This document shows positions 41,379 to 43,341 of a DNA stretch of 43,341 nt, in pieces. The notes under the pieces are model-generated. The model worked only from the letters and a program-made list of their open reading frames with translations, ran no database searches and was not told the origin of the DNA. Position numbers and translations under genes: made by a program. Each line of letters starts with the position of its first letter. Position 1 is the stretch's first letter. The stretch lies in the NCBI GenBank assembly GCA_029263215.1, contig JAJCXY010000033.1, positions 1 through 43,341 on the forward strand. The letters are read 5' to 3'. This stretch comes from Acidimicrobiales bacterium (GTDB taxonomy: Bacteria; Actinomycetota; Acidimicrobiia; Acidimicrobiales; Aldehydirespiratoraceae).

Positions 41379-42279
41379 TCTCGGGCCTGCGGTTGCCCAG
41401 AGCGCTGCCGGTGATCGGCTTCACCTCCAGCACGGCCCGATCGATCTGCTGATCGAATGTGATGGCGATTCCGATTCGTGTGGCTCGGCTCGCCGCGCCG
41501 CGGTCGAGTGTTTCGATGGGCTGCTCGAGCAGTTGGTCGAGGAACTCGCGGTGCTGAGAATGCCTCTCGATCCGGCTGTACCCATGGTGGTCACGGGCCC
41601 AGTGGCCCGGCGGATGGTCGCCGCATCCAGCCGGCACAGCCACGACGGCATGCTCACGCCGATGTCGGCGGTGGCGGGAGCGGTGGCCGATGAGGTTGCT
41701 TCGTCGATGGCCGATGCGGCCCGCCTCGATCGCTGGATGGTCAACAACGGTGGCGATATCGCTTTTGGCCTTGCTGCCGGGCAGAGCTACCGGCTGGGGA
41801 TGGTGATCGATCCCCGTCGAGGCGAGATCGGATCTGCGGTTGAACTCGACGCGAGATCGGGGGTGAGGGGCATTGCCACCAGCGGGCGCCACGGGCGCAG
41901 CTTCTCGTTGGGGATCGCCGATGCTGTCTCCGTGTTCGCCACGAGCGCAGCAGATGCCGATGTGGCCGCCACCATCATCGCCAATCGGGTCGATGTCGGC
42001 GCCCACCCCGAGATCGAGCGCCGGCCCGCTCGCCAACTCGACCCCGACAGCGATCTCGGCGAGATCCCGGTGACCATCGACGTGGGGGTGCTCACCACCG
42101 ATGAGGTTCGTCTCGCTCTCCACAACGGCCTTGGCTACGCCGAGCGGTGCGTCGATCGAGGGCTCATCAGCGGAGCTGTTCTCCACCTGGGTGGTATGGC
42201 TGCGGCCACGGGCTCTGAGCTTCTCACCGAGATCGAACAAGATGCCCTCTCGGGAGTGCGGCGGGTGGCGCTCTCATGA
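41371..42279 (+). CDS. UPF0280 (ApbE-like) family protein
   Basis: 302 residues from GTG 41371, overlapping the reductase's stop by eight bases. UPF0280 hallmarks are a PMSAVAGAVADEV helix (about 91-103), MVNNGGDIAF (about 124-133) and ATSGRHGRSFSLGIADAVSVFA (about 170-191). The family shares the fold of ApbE, which attaches FMN covalently to Thr/Ser of target flavoproteins; the NNGGDIAF segment parallels the ApbE nucleotide-binding core. Because the reductase next to it is known in E. barkeri to hold covalent flavin, a flavin-transfer role is attractive. This is inference; no biochemical role is established in what I can see. Confidence 0.85.
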   Translation: MPDLGPAVAQSAAGDRLHLQHGPIDLLIECDGDSDSCGSARRAAVECFDGLLEQLVEELAVLRMPLDPAVPMVVTGPVARRMVAASSRHSHDGMLTPMSAVAGAVADEVASSMADAARLDRWMVNNGGDIAFGLAAGQSYRLGMVIDPRRGEIGSAVELDARSGVRGIATSGRHGRSFSLGIADAVSVFATSAADADVAATIIANRVDVGAHPEIERRPARQLDPDSDLGEIPVTIDVGVLTTDEVRLALHNGLGYAERCVDRGLISGAVLHLGGMAAATGSELLTEIEQDALSGVRRVALS

Positions 42280-42713
42280 GCGACTCCACGACCGACGACG
42301 CGAAGTATGTGCTGGAGGAGCAGGTTGGCTTCCTGCTGCGCAAGGCCAACCAGAGGCATCGCCTGATCTTCAGCACCGAGGTCGACAACGAGATTGCGCC
42401 GGCTCAGTTCTCCGTGCTGGCGAAACTGCACGAGATCGGTGCGGTCTCCCAGAACCAGCTGGGGCGCCTGATTGCCCTGGATTCGGCCACCGTGAAGGGT
42501 GTCGTGGAACGCCTGCTTGCCGCTGGCTACGTCCGCCGCGAGCGATCCCCCGACGATGCGCGACTGCGCATCATCCAGCTCACCGACGAGGGAAGCGCCA
42601 CGATCGAGCGTCTGCTTCCGGTGGCCGACCGCATAACCGGGCTCACCCTCGCGCCACTCAGCGAACGCGACGCGGAGACCCTCGTACGCCTGCTCTCGAC
42701 CATCTCACTCTGA
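42276..42713 (+). CDS. MarR-family transcriptional regulator
   Basis: 145 residues; ATG overlaps the UPF0280 stop by four bases. The dimerisation helices flank a winged helix (about 48-115): QNQLGRLIALDSATVKGVVERLLAAGYVRRERSPDDARLRIIQLTDEG, containing the family's D-x-R wing. Such proteins usually repress a nearby catabolic operon and release DNA on binding an aromatic substrate; regulators of nicotinate genes in other bacteria (e.g. NicR) belong to this family. The dyad in the divergent promoter at 36258-36276 is its likely site. As last gene of the operon it would be autoregulated. Its stop is four bases from the convergent gene's stop. Confidence 0.92.
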   Translation: MSDSTTDDAKYVLEEQVGFLLRKANQRHRLIFSTEVDNEIAPAQFSVLAKLHEIGAVSQNQLGRLIALDSATVKGVVERLLAAGYVRRERSPDDARLRIIQLTDEGSATIERLLPVADRITGLTLAPLSERDAETLVRLLSTISL

Positions 42714-42717
42714 GCGC

Positions 42718-43305
42718 CTAGCGCAGGCCGTCGTCGCCGACCATGTCGTCGACGGTGAGCCCACCGACTCGAGGATGGGGGCGGCCGCCATCGGTGACCG
42801 CCACCGCGAGGATGAGTTCGTCGGCTGCGGGACCATCGGCGACCCTCAGCTCGACTGCATCGAAATGGCTACGCACGAATGCGGCATTGCGATGATGGAG
42901 AGGGATGTCGAGGGTGCTGCCGGGCCCTCCGATCTTCTTCGACGAGGGGATGATCGACTTGCCTCCGCCGCAGGCCTCGCGTAGCGGGGCGCCGAGGGCG
43001 GGGTGCATGAGGGCCGCGGCGTGCTCCAACTCGCCGTTGGTGCCGACAATCACTCCCTTGCCGTAGCTGTGAACATCACGCCCGTCGAGTTGGGCGACTG
43101 CCTTGGTGGCGAGCTCGGTGGCCAGCCACTTGCTGGCCTCGATCAGGAGTTCGAGATCTTCGACGTAGCGCCCGGCGAAGGGGTTGGCGAGCACTGCGGC
43201 AGCGATTACACGGCGCACAGGCTGGGCCAGATCCCGGCCGATTTCGACCCGCTTCTCCTCCACGGTTGTCAGGGTTCGACGAACGACGATCTTGGTTTCA
43301 GCCAC
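42718..43305 (-). CDS. amino acid synthesis (AA_synth) family protein
   Basis: 195 residues from GTG 43305; an ATG five bases upstream is in another frame. It matches the so-called amino acid synthesis family: an N-terminal strand (KIVVRRTLTTVEEKRVEIG), a VIAAAVLANPFAGRYVEDLELL segment (about 32-53), SYGKGVIVGTNGELEHAAALMHPALGAPLREACGGGKSIIPSSKKIGGPGSTLDIPLHHRNAAFVRSHFDA in the centre, and an acidic end. Despite the name no reaction is firmly known. Homologues are often seen beside amidohydrolase and ring-cleavage genes for N-heterocycles, which fits this location. It converges with the MarR gene and would be expressed separately; further pathway genes may lie beyond the window edge. Confidence 0.82.
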   Translation of the reverse strand: MAETKIVVRRTLTTVEEKRVEIGRDLAQPVRRVIAAAVLANPFAGRYVEDLELLIEASKWLATELATKAVAQLDGRDVHSYGKGVIVGTNGELEHAAALMHPALGAPLREACGGGKSIIPSSKKIGGPGSTLDIPLHHRNAAFVRSHFDAVELRVADGPAADELILAVAVTDGGRPHPRVGGLTVDDMVGDDGLR

Positions 43306-43341
43306 AGCATGGGACCCTAGCTCAGCACCGGAATGCCTCGG

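Overview
The window is a compact, high-GC stretch with almost no intergenic space. Many neighbouring genes overlap by 4 bases (ATGA junctions), GTG starts are common, and several promoters look leaderless. Surface proteins carry actinobacterial-type S-layer-homology repeats, and there is an Rv1264-like adenylate cyclase and a SARP-type regulator. Together these suggest a high-GC actinobacterium, perhaps of the Acidimicrobiia; the class is an inference from gene content, not a proven placement. I see no rRNA, tRNA, CRISPR array or insertion sequence.

Layout. (1) 1-9122, envelope and housekeeping: the end of a glyoxalase-fold gene, a class III adenylate cyclase, and an OmpR-type two-component system (minus strand) divergent from a four-gene export cassette (lipoprotein, peptidoglycan-binding adaptor, ABC ATPase, MacB/FtsX permease). 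The shared intergenic region holds TCTCAT repeats arranged almost symmetrically towards both promoters. Three small enzymes follow (SnoaL-like protein, methyltransferase, flavin split-barrel protein). (2) 9162-18579, respiratory module: a NarX/NarL-like two-component pair, then a Tat-exported molybdopterin oxidoreductase with its four-cluster ferredoxin subunit, an NrfD/PsrC membrane subunit, a 68-residue membrane protein, a TorD-type chaperone and a cytoplasmic polyferredoxin with an MvhD-like domain. (3) 18595-20341: an SRPBCC protein and a divergent serine hydroxymethyltransferase homologue. (4) 20375-33477: a three-gene translationally coupled operon encoding a 1779-residue animal-type haem peroxidase with RTX, fibronectin III and S-layer-homology repeats, a His-rich membrane-anchored protein, and a 1705-residue membrane-anchored multicopper oxidase ending in the same S-layer module. 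A SARP-type regulator is divergent, with 11-bp-spaced heptamers between. The domains match the two enzyme classes implicated in bacterial Mn(II) oxidation (MopA-type peroxidase and MnxG/McoA-type oxidase). (5) 33474-43305: a catabolic cluster that looks like the reductive nicotinate pathway: molybdenum hydroxylase (flavin subunit plus fused Fe-S/Mo subunit), 6-hydroxynicotinate reductase, a UPF0280/ApbE-like protein and a MarR regulator on one strand; enamidase and a CoA-acylating aldehyde dehydrogenase on the other.

Two systems stand out. The peroxidase/multicopper-oxidase operon is a candidate surface-anchored metal-oxidising system combining two unrelated oxidase chemistries in one transcript. 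In the nicotinate-like cluster, a methylmalonate-semialdehyde-dehydrogenase homologue sits directly behind enamidase. By analogy with its normal reaction it could convert 2-formylglutarate to glutaryl-CoA + CO2, replacing the fermentative Eubacterium barkeri steps with a short route into central metabolism. Functions are read from motifs and context; none has been tested here.
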